Origin: UBA993 sp964389365
GTDB taxonomy: Bacteria; Bacillota; Dethiobacteria; DTU022
NCBI GenBank assembly: GCA_964389365.1
Contig: CAYMDO010000018.1
Span: 1 to 37,515, forward strand
Length of the DNA stretch: 37,515 nt
Direction: 5' to 3'
This document shows, piece after piece, positions 1 to 7,469 of this stretch. The translations under genes were made by a program, and so were the position numbers. The notes beneath the pieces were generated by a model. It saw nothing but the letters and a program-made list of their open reading frames with translations, ran no database searches and was not told the origin of the DNA. How positions within the stretch are numbered: the stretch's first letter is position 1; every line of letters begins with the position of its first letter.

Positions 1-2
1 TT

Positions 3-89
3 GATCGGTTGGTTCATCATGGCTATCTCTTAATCTTTGATGGCCAGAGTTACCGGATTAAAAATTCTTTAATGAAAACCGAGGCTTAA
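3..89 (+). CDS. istB: 3' end of an IS21-family IstB ATPase (partial)
   Basis: The first reading frame of the window is the C-terminal end of a protein of 28 visible residues, with stop TAA at 87-89. It contains DRLVHH, a following hydrophobic stretch, and GQSYRIKN. This DRL-HH ... G-SYR signature is typical of the tail of IstB, the AAA+ helper ATPase that works with the IstA transposase in IS21-type elements. The start and the ATP-binding motifs lie outside the window. The following 65 bases carry three TTGCAAAA/TGCAAAA-like repeats, as expected for an IS21 terminus. The identification rests on a short tail only. Confidence 0.7.
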   Translation, partial: DRLVHHGYLLIFDGQSYRIKNSLMKTEA

Positions 90-155
90 AAATTCCCTAG
101 CGGGTTGCTGCAAAATTTGTTTGCAAAAACAGGGAAAAATTGATTGCAAAAAACA
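90..155. mobile_element. Right terminus of the IS21-like element
   Basis: After the istB stop, TGCAAAA-type motifs recur at about 109-115, 122-127 and 145-151, and the last one ends in CA at 154-155. IS21-family elements have multiple short repeated transposase-binding sites at their tips and end in CA. I therefore place the right end near 155. The other end and the target duplication lie outside the window, so the exact boundary is inferred. Confidence 0.5.
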
Positions 156-288
156 TGTTACCGCTTTGAATCGCGTGGTAAAAGGCCCCCGTATATTCGA
201 TACGTTTTTCATCAAAATAATAATCGCCTCCCGCCGGTATTATAGCAAAAGGCGATGCCAAACTAAGTAACTTGACAACCTGATACAC
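156..288 (-). pseudogene. Unidentified small ORF cut by the IS21 end
   Basis: A GTG-initiated frame starts at 288 and runs leftward into the IS21 tip, where it stops at about 97. The native part encodes roughly 44 residues, including SPFAIIPAGGDYYFDEKRIE. It is in frame with the pilin remnant upstream, separated only by its TAG at 301-303 and four further codons. I do not recognise it, and no clear ribosome binding site precedes the GTG. It may be the beginning of a small gene truncated by the insertion, or simply non-coding. Confidence 0.2.
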
Positions 289-300
289 AGTGTTACGGCG

Positions 301-597
301 CTAATTTGCGCTACATGAAAAAACACCATTAGTTGCTGTATAATTTCCTGTTGTCGGGCAAGCAGGTGTTTCAAGGATGTAGTCAGGCACTAAATCAGCA
401 ACTCCTGTTGGAAAAGCGCCTGTTTCTGCATTAAACATACTCGAAGCACCATTTAGTGTTCTCACGGTCGCATCACATGCGTTTTGTTGGGCGTTTGCCT
501 GAACATTATTATAAATCGGAATCGCAATAGCCACCAAAATACCGATGATAACAACAACCACCATCAGTTCAACCAGCGTGAAGCTGTTTGATACCGG
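301..597 (-). pseudogene. 5'-truncated type IV pilin copy
   Basis: The frame reads PVSN-SFTLVELMVVVVIIGILVAIAIPIYNN and then a pilin-like globular tail with two cysteines (ACPTTG and FSCSAN), ending with TAG at 301-303. The hydrophobic N-terminal helix and Glu5 are intact. However, the basic leader and the Gly before the mature Phe are missing. PVSNS replaces them, preceded by an in-frame TAG at 598-600, and no start codon exists before the internal ATG of LVELM. The helix-coding DNA at 511-584 matches the intact pilin gene at 2271-2344 at 70 of 74 bases, and similarity breaks off where the leader should begin. It could be a decayed gene or a silent donor cassette. As it stands it cannot make a processed prepilin. 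Confidence 0.75.
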
Positions 598-762
598 CTA
601 TTTTATATTATCTATGGCATTAGAAAACCTTCTAACCACGGGCTTTTAGGTGATGTTGACATGGTATATTATGGTATGTTTTATGGTTGCCGTAGCTATC
701 AAAGTGTATTGATGTGGCTCTGATAGCTACCGCCACAATAGCAGCTTGTTATACCACCAGGC

Positions 763-791
763 TTGCCGGGCTAAAGTAATTAGTGTATAAT
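763..791 (+). promoter_or_regulatory. Promoter of the toxin-antitoxin operon
   Basis: TTGCCG at 763-768 and a perfect TATAAT at 786-791 are separated by 17 bp, which fits a vegetative sigma promoter. Transcription would start near 798. This supports the antitoxin start at 822, preceded by AAGGAGG at 808-814, over the ATG at 783. Confidence 0.6.
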
Positions 792-821
792 ATCTTTAGA
801 TTAGTTAAGGAGGATAGTTAC

Positions 822-1094
822 ATGCCAAACATTAAATCCAGTACGGACTTAAGGAATAACTATAATGAAATTTCGACATTCTGCCGTGAACGCAGGGAAC
901 CTGTCTTTATTACAAAAAACGGGCAGGGTGATTTGGCCGTTATGAGCATGGAGGTTTATGAAATGCTAAGCGGTAAGCTTGAACTATACCGCTTGCTTGA
1001 CGCGGGAAGAGCGGCGGTAGCAGAGGGCAGGAAGCGTCCGCTTGAAGATGTCATGCGAGACATCCGGCAGGAAATTACAGATGGCAAGATATAG
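822..1094 (+). CDS. Phd/YefM-family antitoxin
   Basis: The 90-residue protein begins MPNIKSSTDLRNNYNEIS and continues with EPVFITKNGQGDLAVMSMEVYEML. This is the standard Phd/YefM N-terminal DNA-binding fold, in which the antitoxin binds its own promoter. The C-terminal half (ELYRLLDAGRAAVAEGRKRPLEDVMRD) is the toxin-binding region usually found with RelE/ParE partners. The start at 822 is chosen because AAGGAGG lies 8 bases upstream and the promoter would start transcription near 798. Its end overlaps the toxin start at 1081 by 14 bases, so the two are translationally coupled. In the type II systems of this family, the antitoxin neutralises the toxin and, together with it, represses the operon. 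Confidence 0.88.
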   Translation: MPNIKSSTDLRNNYNEISTFCRERREPVFITKNGQGDLAVMSMEVYEMLSGKLELYRLLDAGRAAVAEGRKRPLEDVMRDIRQEITDGKI

Positions 1095-1395
1095 GGTTGA
1101 CATATCTGAACCCGCCAAAAACGACCTTCGCGACATTGTCAGATATATCTCCGCGCAAATGTCTGCGCCTATGACGGCAATTAAGATGTTGGATGCCATG
1201 AACGAAGCGATAGCGGGACTTGCTCTTATGCCGCAAAAATACACTTTTGTGACGGATGAAAGACTTGCTATGTTAGGATATCGCAAGTTGTCCGTATAGA
1301 ACTATATTGTCTTTTTCACTATAAACGAAAAGTCAAAAGTCGTTGATGTGGAGAGAATTCTTTACGCAAGACGCGACTGGCAGTGTATCCTCTAA
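1081..1395 (+). pseudogene. RelE/ParE-family toxin with in-frame TAG
   Basis: The frame opens MARYRVDISEPAKNDLRDIVRYISAQ, the usual start of RelE/ParE toxins, and reaches GYRKLSV before TAG at 1297-1299. Beyond the TAG the same frame continues for 31 codons: NYIVFFTINEK, then VVDVERILYARRDWQCIL, with TAA at 1393-1395. This is the conserved C-terminal strand and the R-I-L-x-x-R-R-D-W signature of the family. A single base change (AAG or GAG to TAG) therefore explains the break. The shortened product of 72 residues lacks the segment that carries the active-site or interaction residues and is probably non-toxic, while the antitoxin remains intact. Confidence 0.82.
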
Positions 1396-1656
1396 ACGTA
1401 TCATTTTCGTCTGCGTCAGCTTTCTTTGTTCCAAAAGCCACCGTTACCTATTCAAGCATCACTGACCCCGTCTCTGGGGTGAATGAATTCCTCTGCAAAC
1501 AGACCCCTGCTCAATAATGAGCATGCCTGCGGATGAAATAAGTTTATAATTTCCTGCTGTCCTCGGTGTAAACGCTTGTAATGGAATGTTTGCTTTTATC
1601 CGATTTGGCAAATTTCCAAATATATGTTAAACGTCAATAAAATATACCATTATGCT
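1396..1656. other. Stretch without a recognisable gene
   Basis: Between the broken toxin and the AbrB stub I find no frame with a convincing start, ribosome binding site or family motif, and no strong hairpin. It lies inside a patch of decayed genes and may be the remains of deleted accessory DNA. Confidence 0.5.
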
Positions 1657-1731
1657 TTACAATGTCATTGCATAGCGGATATTGATCGGCAACGTGATTT
1701 GTCCTTTGCCCGTAATTTTAGCCAATACCAT
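1657..1731 (-). pseudogene. Truncated AbrB/MazE-type antitoxin stub
   Basis: A well-placed GGAGG (1741-1745) precedes an ATG at 1731. The reading frame gives MVLAKITGKGQITLPINIRY and four more residues before TAA at 1657-1659. The pattern AKITGKGQITLP-NIR is the N-terminal half of the SpoVT/AbrB swapped-hairpin DNA-binding domain of VapB/MazE-like antitoxins. Such proteins normally have 70-90 residues, so only the first third remains. No partner toxin is visible beside it. Upstream DNA (1746-1960) has overlapping frames in two phases without recognisable motifs, perhaps a frameshifted gene. Confidence 0.55.
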
Positions 1732-1972
1732 CTCGATGCCTCCATTTGATTGGAATTCCATGTATTCCTTACTATATTTGTCGAAGGTGCCGTCCCCAAC
1801 AAGGCGTACAGGCTCACTGCCGGCAAGGCTGTCTGAAACGAGTCTGTGAAGGTGGTCAGGAAGGTCTCCGCATCTTTGGTGTGTATGTTCATTTGTTTCG
1901 CTATGCTGGCGATAGGTCGATTTTAACCATCTTTTTTCCTCCGTTCTGGTTTGTAGGGGTCGGTTTTTTGGC

Positions 1973-2006
1973 AAAAAAAAAGCCAGCCCTTGATTTTAAG
2001 GCTGGC
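1973..2006 (-). terminator. Intrinsic terminator of the pilin gene
   Basis: On the minus strand, GCCAGCC and GGCTGGC form a 7-bp GC-rich stem with an 11-base loop, followed directly by nine T residues. It lies 18 bases after the pilin stop, so the pilin transcript most likely ends here. Confidence 0.9.
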
Positions 2007-2024
2007 AATTATACATTATTGTTA

Positions 2025-2384
2025 CTATGGAGCTACATTACCAGTAAAACGACCAGTTGTTTGGTTCCATGCTACATTTGGGGCAGCGGCATCAAAATCT
2101 GCTCCTAGCATGTATGTTGGCACTACTGCTGCTCTAACTGCTGCGGTATTTGCCAAGCTAGTAGGTACGTTAGTTGCCGGGGCTGCTGCTTGCCACATAG
2201 CTACCACGCCATTTAAAGTTCTTGCATTAGCATCGTTTGCGGATTGTTGGGCGGACCGCGTTACGTTGTTATAAATCGGAATCGCAATCGCCACCAAAAT
2301 ACCAATAATAACCACAACCACCATCAGTTCAACCAGCGTGAAGCCCTTTTCATTCTTGTGAAAATGTTTCATTAATTTTTGCAT
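2025..2384 (-). CDS. pilA: Type IV major pilin precursor
   Basis: The 119-residue precursor has a short basic leader, MQKLMKHFHKNEKG, then the cleavage site G|FTLVEL with Glu at mature position 5. The hydrophobic assembly helix VVVVIIGILVAIAIPIYNN follows. The remaining 80 residues form a small, Ala-rich, cysteine-free head. A prepilin peptidase, not encoded in this window, would remove the leader and methylate Phe1; the subunit is then assembled by PilB/PilC into the pilus. GAGGAG stands 8 bases before the ATG. The gene lies downstream of the pilus operon, is preceded by its own c-di-GMP-I riboswitch and is followed by a strong terminator, so it is probably expressed as its own unit. A truncated relative lies at 301-597. 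Confidence 0.93.
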   Translation of the reverse strand: MQKLMKHFHKNEKGFTLVELMVVVVIIGILVAIAIPIYNNVTRSAQQSANDANARTLNGVVAMWQAAAPATNVPTSLANTAAVRAAVVPTYMLGADFDAAAPNVAWNQTTGRFTGNVAP

Positions 2385-2522
2385 TTTTAATCTCCTCTCA
2401 AATTTTATTGTGTTGGGCGATGGATGTCAGATTTTCCAGCCCGCTAAATCACTACTGCAAATATTTTCTGCAATCACCTCCGCAGTTGATAATCGACGAT
2501 TCGGTTCAGGCCTAAAATAATT

Positions 2523-2622
2523 AACCCTGTTTCGGCAGCCTGGCAATCATACCCCTGGTGAGGCTTAGACCCATTGCTTTGCGCCCCTCTCTTTCGAGAG
2601 GTTAGCCCTTATCGTCAGGTTT
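2523..2622 (-). promoter_or_regulatory. Cyclic di-GMP-I (GEMM-I) riboswitch before pilA
   Basis: Read on the minus strand, the closing stem AACCTG/CAGGGTT encloses two arms. The first is a hairpin, CCTCTCGAAAGAGAGG, with a GAAA tetraloop. It is followed by GGGCGCAAAGCAATGGGTCTAA, the GEMM core with the GGGTCTAA joint. The second arm is CCTCACCAGGGG, followed by TATGATTGCCAGGCTGCCGAA. The same core recurs at three other places in this window. The leader between aptamer and pilin start is 138 bases long. I do not see an obvious terminator in it, so whether c-di-GMP switches expression on or off cannot be told. Confidence 0.92.
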
Positions 2623-2645
2623 ATTATCTACCGTAAGAGCAGTCT

Positions 2646-2700
2646 TCCTGCCCTTCTATATACAGTTATACCAGGAAAAATTTTTTTTAGACACTATTTT
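2646..2700 (-). promoter_or_regulatory. Possible pilA promoter
   Basis: On the minus strand, TGTCTA and TATAAC are separated by 17 bp, the spacer containing an A-tract and a T-tract. This is a weak match that would start transcription just ahead of the riboswitch. A second TATA-like sequence (TATATAGA) overlaps it, so the exact -10 is uncertain. Confidence 0.35.
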
Positions 2701-2767
2701 GAAAATAATTTAAGGTTTTTTATCAAAGGGGAATTCTCCCCAGGGGGTCGGGGGATTTTTTTTAAGG

Positions 2768-3502
2768 CTAGGCTAAAATATAAGCTCGCATTTCCTTTAA
2801 ACCTTTATCCAGAAGGCGCGAAACTTTTCGCTGGTTGATACCAAGTTTTTTGGCGGTTTCTTCCTGGGTAAGGCCTTCGTAGTAGATCAGCCTGATCACA
2901 TTTTGCTGCAGTTTGTCCATTTTTTCCAACGACATCCTTATTGTAAGCATGTCTTCAATTGGCAGCTTAAAAGATTCATAATGCAGGTGGCGCAACTTTG
3001 ATAGATCCAGTTCATCAAGGGATATGCAGCCAGCCTGCATTACTTCTGCAATACCTTTCTCCGTAACATTTACTTTTTCGGCAATTTCCCTGATTGTAGG
3101 CATTGATTTATTTGCCTGGTAGAGTTCTTCTGTAGCCTGAACGATCTGGCCCTGCAAAGTTTTTATCCATCCGGGGATTTTATAGTTACCGCGATCCCTT
3201 ATTTCGTGGCGTATCTCACCCAAGATACAATGTACCGCATAAGTGACGAATTTATTGCCACGGTAAGGATCGAAATTTTTAATTGCTTTGAGCAGCCCTT
3301 CGTAAGCTACCTGTTTTAGATCTTCATCAAACCCACCTATGCTGTACAAGGCGCTGTAATGCCTGATGAGGGGATCTGCAGCCCCGATTATGGCTTCCTT
3401 CGCTTCTGGGCTGTTGTTTTTCAGATAACAGTTCATCGCCTCTTCCAAAGTAACTTTGCAATGAATACTAAGGAGTCTATCCACTGACCTGATCCCCCAC
3501 AC
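2768..3502 (-). CDS. Sigma-70 family RNA polymerase sigma factor
   Basis: The protein resembles SigB/SigF/SigG-group factors. Region 2 contains DLKQVAYEGLLKAIKNFDP followed by RGNKFVTYAVHCILGEIRHEIRD, the core-binding and -10 recognition helices. Region 3 is MPTIREIAEKVNVTEKGIAEVM, and region 4 is LQQNVIRLIYYEGLTQEETA followed by KLGINQRKVSRLL, the -35 helix-turn-helix. The frame allows a GTG start at 3502, but no ribosome binding site is visible there. A GTG at 3481 after GGGGGA is possible, as is the ATG of MNCYLKNN. It follows pilB by only 44 bases in the same direction and is probably the last gene of the pilus operon, with the pilin gene next. This placement suggests it feeds back on pilus or pilin expression; its target promoters are unknown. 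Confidence 0.85.
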   Translation of the reverse strand: MWGIRSVDRLLSIHCKVTLEEAMNCYLKNNSPEAKEAIIGAADPLIRHYSALYSIGGFDEDLKQVAYEGLLKAIKNFDPYRGNKFVTYAVHCILGEIRHEIRDRGNYKIPGWIKTLQGQIVQATEELYQANKSMPTIREIAEKVNVTEKGIAEVMQAGCISLDELDLSKLRHLHYESFKLPIEDMLTIRMSLEKMDKLQQNVIRLIYYEGLTQEETAKKLGINQRKVSRLLDKGLKEMRAYILA

Positions 3503-3546
3503 TTTAAAGCGATCGGGATTGCTGTATACGGCTTATCCCTTTCCTG

Positions 3547-5259
3547 TTATGCCAATACACGCAATACTTCTTCGAGCGAAGTGTGCCCGGCCCGCACTTT
3601 TAGCAAGCCATCCTGGCGCAGGGTAATCATGCCTTCAGAAACAGCCATCTTATGGATTTCGCCGGCTGAGCTTCGCTGAAGGGTGAGGTTCCTGATTTTT
3701 TCGCTGACAATCAATAGCTCATAAACGCCGCTGCGGCCTTTATAACCCGTCTTGCTGCATCGCAGGCAACCAACCGGCTTAAAAATCTTTAGCTCAGTTT
3801 CTTCCCTCCGTAAGGGAAATTCCGGAACTGAAGCCAGCAACTCTTCCCTGCTGATGACATACTCCTCCCGGCAAAAGGTACAGAGCAGCCTGACCAGGCG
3901 CTGCGCTAAAATAGCATTTACCGATGAAGCTGTCAGGTACGATTCGATACCCATATCGCCAAGCCGGGTGATCGCACCGGCAGCATCATTTGTATGCAGG
4001 GTAGAGAGCACCAGGTGGCCGGTTAAGGCAGATTCAATAGCAATACGTGCGGTTTCGTGATCCCTGATTTCGCCGATCATGATGATGTCCGGGTCGTTGC
4101 GTAAGATTGACTTTAAACCGGAAGCAAAAGTCAGCCCGGCCAGGGGGTTGATTTGCACCTGGTTAATACCGGCCAGGCGGTATTCGATCGGATCTTCAAC
4201 GGTAATGATATGTTTTTCTACCGAGTTAAGTTCGATCAGCCCGGCATAGAGCGTTGTTGTCTTACCGCTGCCGGTCGGCCCGGTAACCAAAACGCAGCCG
4301 TGCGGCCTGGTAATCATTTTCCTGAAAAGCTTCAGCTGACTAACCGGAAAACCAAGCTCGCTGAGGGTGATAACCTCTGAGCTGCGGTCCAGAAGACGCA
4401 TGGTTAACTTCTCCCCATAAACAGTAGGCAGGGAAGCCACCCGTAAATCAATCAGGCGCCGGTCTAGCTTAATCGAAATCCGACCGTCCTGGGGAATACG
4501 CCGGTTGGCAATATCCATGTTAGCGATAACCTTGATACGTGAAACAAGGGGCGGGTAAAGCCTGAACGGCGGCTGCATTACCTCGTGCAACACCCCGTCA
4601 ATCCTAAAACGAACCCGTAAGCTCTTATCCTGTGGCTCGATATGAATATCGCTAGCCCCGTCACGGACAGCCTGATTAAAGATCAGGTTGGCCAGCTGAA
4701 CAGCCGGCTTGCCAACCAATACTGACTGAAAATCTTCCTGTTCGAGACTTTCTTTTATACTGTTTTCTTCATCATCCAATATGTCGCTGGCTGTTGTTCG
4801 GGCGAACTGGCTGATTATAGCCCGCAGCTCCGTACCGGTTACACATACCGGTTTAATCTCATAACCTGTAATCAGGCGTATATCATCAATGGCTAAAATG
4901 TCGTTGGGATCAAACATGGCCACCACTAACCGATCGCCATCAAAACCGATCGGCAGCGACTTATAGCGACGGGCCGATTCAGGATCGATCAGGGCGGTAG
5001 CGCTGTTATCGATTTTAATATTTTCCAGCGCAACAAATTCTACACCGGCCTGCAAAGCCACAACCCTGCTAAGTTTATCTTCATTTACATAACCAAGCTC
5101 AATCAGGATCTGCCCAAAAAGTTTTTTCTCCCCGGCTGCTTTTTCTTTTTGATAGTTTTCAAGCGCCACTTTTAATTGTTCGCGGGTAATAGTTCCATTT
5201 TCAACCAAAAGGTGGCCGATTTTCTTTTCGCTGACTTTAGTGATCTGGTTATCATCCAT
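3547..5259 (-). CDS. pilB: Type IV pilus extension ATPase PilB with MshEN domain
   Basis: At 570 residues it has normal PilB/GspE length. Residues 13-75 carry two MshEN-type motifs (IGHLLVENGTITREQLKVAL and FGQILIELGYVNEDKLSRVV), the pattern that binds c-di-GMP in MshE-type ATPases. The motor domain has Walker A GPTGSGKTT near 325, Walker B IIMIGEIRD near 390 and a His box STLHTNDAA near 416. A CxxC pair (CTFC near 458 and CLRC near 499) forms the usual zinc site. The hexamer powers pilus extension at the inner face of the membrane with PilC. GGGGAG precedes the ATG. It follows pilO by 36 bases in the operon. With the riboswitch upstream, c-di-GMP may act here both on expression and directly on the motor. 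Confidence 0.95.
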   Translation of the reverse strand: MDDNQITKVSEKKIGHLLVENGTITREQLKVALENYQKEKAAGEKKLFGQILIELGYVNEDKLSRVVALQAGVEFVALENIKIDNSATALIDPESARRYKSLPIGFDGDRLVVAMFDPNDILAIDDIRLITGYEIKPVCVTGTELRAIISQFARTTASDILDDEENSIKESLEQEDFQSVLVGKPAVQLANLIFNQAVRDGASDIHIEPQDKSLRVRFRIDGVLHEVMQPPFRLYPPLVSRIKVIANMDIANRRIPQDGRISIKLDRRLIDLRVASLPTVYGEKLTMRLLDRSSEVITLSELGFPVSQLKLFRKMITRPHGCVLVTGPTGSGKTTTLYAGLIELNSVEKHIITVEDPIEYRLAGINQVQINPLAGLTFASGLKSILRNDPDIIMIGEIRDHETARIAIESALTGHLVLSTLHTNDAAGAITRLGDMGIESYLTASSVNAILAQRLVRLLCTFCREEYVISREELLASVPEFPLRREETELKIFKPVGCLRCSKTGYKGRSGVYELLIVSEKIRNLTLQRSSAGEIHKMAVSEGMITLRQDGLLKVRAGHTSLEEVLRVLA

Positions 5260-5295
5260 CTTTCTATGCTCCCCAGAAAAAGATCATAAAAAATA

Positions 5296-5844
5296 TTAGC
5301 TGACGGTGCGATAAAAAGCACTGGCAGTCAGGACAGCCCTGATGCTTCCCTGAACCGCTCCTGCCAGGCTGATATCCACCTGATCTATACGGTAAGCCCG
5401 CCCACTCCACTGAAGGTGATCAAGCAGCTGGACTAAGCTGCTGTAAGTGCCTTCAATCGTCATCACCATGGGCATCTGCACAAACCCGCTTTCTTCATTT
5501 GGTACCCTTGCTTCAAAACGTACTTCCAGCACTTTCAAATCATATTCTTCAGCGATCAACCTTAGGGAACGCAGGATTTCTTCTTCCCGGGGCTGATCGG
5601 GTACCATGTTCTGATATTTTGAGGCCTTTCCCCGGTACAGTGAAGCATTTGCCTGGTAATCGAGCCGCTGCCTCAGCAGGGCTTCAGCCTGAGCCAGGGT
5701 GAGCTTTTCTTCTTCAATAGAAGCCTTAAGTGTATTTGCACTGTTAACCTGCAGAAATAGCAAACCAATGCCGGCAAAGATTGCTATCGCAGACAAGATA
5801 ATCAATAAATTACTTTTAACTAAATGCTCTGTGGTGCCGTCCAT
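5296..5844 (-). CDS. pilO: Type IV pilus alignment protein PilO
   Basis: This 182-residue protein has one membrane segment (LLIILSAIAIFAGIGLLFL) near its start, then a coiled coil (IEEEKLTLAQAEALLRQRL) and a small ferredoxin-like domain containing MVMTIEGTYSSLVQLLDHLQ. This is the PilO layout. In type IV pili, PilO pairs with PilN to form a membrane collar linking PilM to the rest of the machine. Its ATG immediately follows the pilN stop (TAAATG), so the two are translationally coupled. Family identity comes from layout and position more than from strong motifs. Confidence 0.85.
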   Translation of the reverse strand: MDGTTEHLVKSNLLIILSAIAIFAGIGLLFLQVNSANTLKASIEEEKLTLAQAEALLRQRLDYQANASLYRGKASKYQNMVPDQPREEEILRSLRLIAEEYDLKVLEVRFEARVPNEESGFVQMPMVMTIEGTYSSLVQLLDHLQWSGRAYRIDQVDISLAGAVQGSIRAVLTASAFYRTVS

Positions 5845-6429
5845 TTATTCACCCCCCCCTGTTTCGGCCTGAAAGCCGGGGCCGGAAAGTAATTTGGCAT
5901 CAACCTGGAATTGAATAGCACCGGTTCCCTGGTATATTGTCTCAGTTGAAACCCGGCAGTGAACTTGCTCCAACTGCTCGATCCCCTCAAGCCGCTCAAG
6001 AAGATCGGCCAGGTTACCATGATTATAGGACCAACCCTGAATCGACAAGGTGCCTTCCAGATCGCTGTACGCAACTGACAAATCAGAAAACCAGGAAGTC
6101 ACCGGAAGGGCCAAGCTGACGTTTCTGAAAAAAGCACTCCACTGTGGGACCGTACCCATAACTATGGTTAGAAGTTGTTCGGACGCAGTGATCTCGTTGT
6201 ATAGATCAGCATATTCAACTAATTCAGCGGCCTGTTTTTCAACTAACTCGCGTTCCTGGCGCACAGCATTAAGGTTACCCCTCAACAGCAGGTTATTAAC
6301 AAGGAAAAAGATATTTATTAAAGCAACAGTTATCAGTAACAGCAAAACCAAAGCCTGGATCCGTTTTTTCTTTTCTTTCTCCAGCCGGTTTTGCTTAATC
6401 TCAGGAGGCAGCAAACTGATCCGTTCCAC
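5845..6429 (-). CDS. pilN: Type IV pilus assembly protein PilN
   Basis: The protein begins MERISLLPPEIK. An N-terminal (I/N)-x-LLPPE motif is the segment of PilN that docks into the actin-like PilM. A basic stretch (EKEKKKR), a membrane helix (ALVLLLLITVALINIFFLV), a coiled coil and a C-terminal domain with LEGTLSIQGWSYNHGNLADL follow, for 194 residues in total. It sits directly after pilM (ATG two bases beyond the pilM stop) and is coupled to pilO. Confidence 0.9.
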   Translation of the reverse strand: MERISLLPPEIKQNRLEKEKKKRIQALVLLLLITVALINIFFLVNNLLLRGNLNAVRQERELVEKQAAELVEYADLYNEITASEQLLTIVMGTVPQWSAFFRNVSLALPVTSWFSDLSVAYSDLEGTLSIQGWSYNHGNLADLLERLEGIEQLEQVHCRVSTETIYQGTGAIQFQVDAKLLSGPGFQAETGGGE

Positions 6430-6431
6430 TT

Positions 6432-7451
6432 TTATCCCTCCAAACCCCTGATCGCCAGACCGGCGCTGATCGTGTAATCCAGTCCTGCCACTGGTGATTT
6501 TGCTAACATGCGGGCCACAGCCGGGTAAGCATTTAATGGATTAAAAGGTCGTACAGGCAGCTCAAGATAACCGTCAAGCACCCCTTCGATGCCAGCCAGC
6601 CTGGCACCGACACCGCTTAAAAGTATGCCTTCAACTTTTGCTGACCCCGGCAAATCCTGATAGTAATAAATTGAAGACCGGATTTCTGCAGCAAGGCTGT
6701 TTATCCAGTTATTTTTAATTGCAGTGGTGCCATCATTGTCAAAGTCACAGGCTTCAAAAATATTTTCATGGTTACAGCCGAGGCTTTCAGCCAGATCCGC
6801 AATTTTTACCAATCCCAGGCGAGCAAGGCGCGGTTTGCCTTTATCGGAAATTAAAATGCTGTTTAACCCATTTGCTACATTAACCATGGCAATGGTCATT
6901 TCTAACGCCCTGGCCGGCAGCAAGCGAAGTGCCGCTATGCTGGCTACTTCAATATCAACAGGCTCCAGTCCGGCAATCTGCAGAGCCTGCAAAAACTTAT
7001 TGAGCATATCACGCCGGGCGGCAACCAATAAGACTTCCAGCTGCTTTTCTTCTTCCTTTTGCCCTTCAACTTCGCCTAATACCATATAATCAAGGACAAC
7101 GCTTTCCAGGGGTATGGGCAGAAATTCCTGGGCCTGAAATTGAATAATATTCTTTAATTTATTCAGGGGCACCTTCGGCACGGTGATATGGCGCACCAGA
7201 ACTCCCTGGTTCGAAACACCCAGCAGTACTTTGCAATCTCTGAAACCCGCATTGTTCCAACCAGTTTTCAGGGCCAGCCCAACCTGCTCGGGATCTACGA
7301 TCATCCCTTCACGCACCGAACCCCAGGGCAACGGAATATAACCCAGGTTTACCAGGGCCGGTGCGGTAGCCTTGCCGGCCATTTCAACAGCATGGGCAAT
7401 ACCTGAATCAAACTCGAGCCCTACTATGCGCTTTCCGGTAACAGGAGACAT
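6432..7451 (-). CDS. pilM: Type IV pilus assembly protein PilM (actin-like)
   Basis: The 339-residue protein has the PilM/FtsA-type actin fold. Phosphate-binding segments can be seen near the start (GLEFDSGIAHAVEM), in VNVANGLNSILISDKG and in ILLSGVGARLAGIEG. The mid part contains LNKLKNIIQFQAQEFLPIPL, the PilM signature. PilM is cytoplasmic, binds ATP and links the PilB/PilC motor to PilN/PilO. AAAGGAG lies 11 bases before the ATG. It is the first of the tight pilM-N-O set, 18 bases after pilC. Confidence 0.92.
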   Translation of the reverse strand: MSPVTGKRIVGLEFDSGIAHAVEMAGKATAPALVNLGYIPLPWGSVREGMIVDPEQVGLALKTGWNNAGFRDCKVLLGVSNQGVLVRHITVPKVPLNKLKNIIQFQAQEFLPIPLESVVLDYMVLGEVEGQKEEEKQLEVLLVAARRDMLNKFLQALQIAGLEPVDIEVASIAALRLLPARALEMTIAMVNVANGLNSILISDKGKPRLARLGLVKIADLAESLGCNHENIFEACDFDNDGTTAIKNNWINSLAAEIRSSIYYYQDLPGSAKVEGILLSGVGARLAGIEGVLDGYLELPVRPFNPLNAYPAVARMLAKSPVAGLDYTISAGLAIRGLEG

Positions 7452-7469
7452 CGGGTTACAGCTCCTTTA

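Noticed and set aside
298..1299. Three in-frame TAG codons interrupt or border genes here (598-600, 301-303, 1297-1299), hinting at amber readthrough or pyrrolysine.
   Set aside because: The antitoxin (1092-1094) and the sigma factor (2768-2770) use TAG as a normal stop, and no suppressor or pyl gene is visible; decay explains all three.
1541..1580. Short resemblance (TATAATTTCCTG-TGTC) to the 3' part of the truncated pilin copy.
   Set aside because: The match covers only about 17 bases and the surrounding translation shows no pilin pattern.
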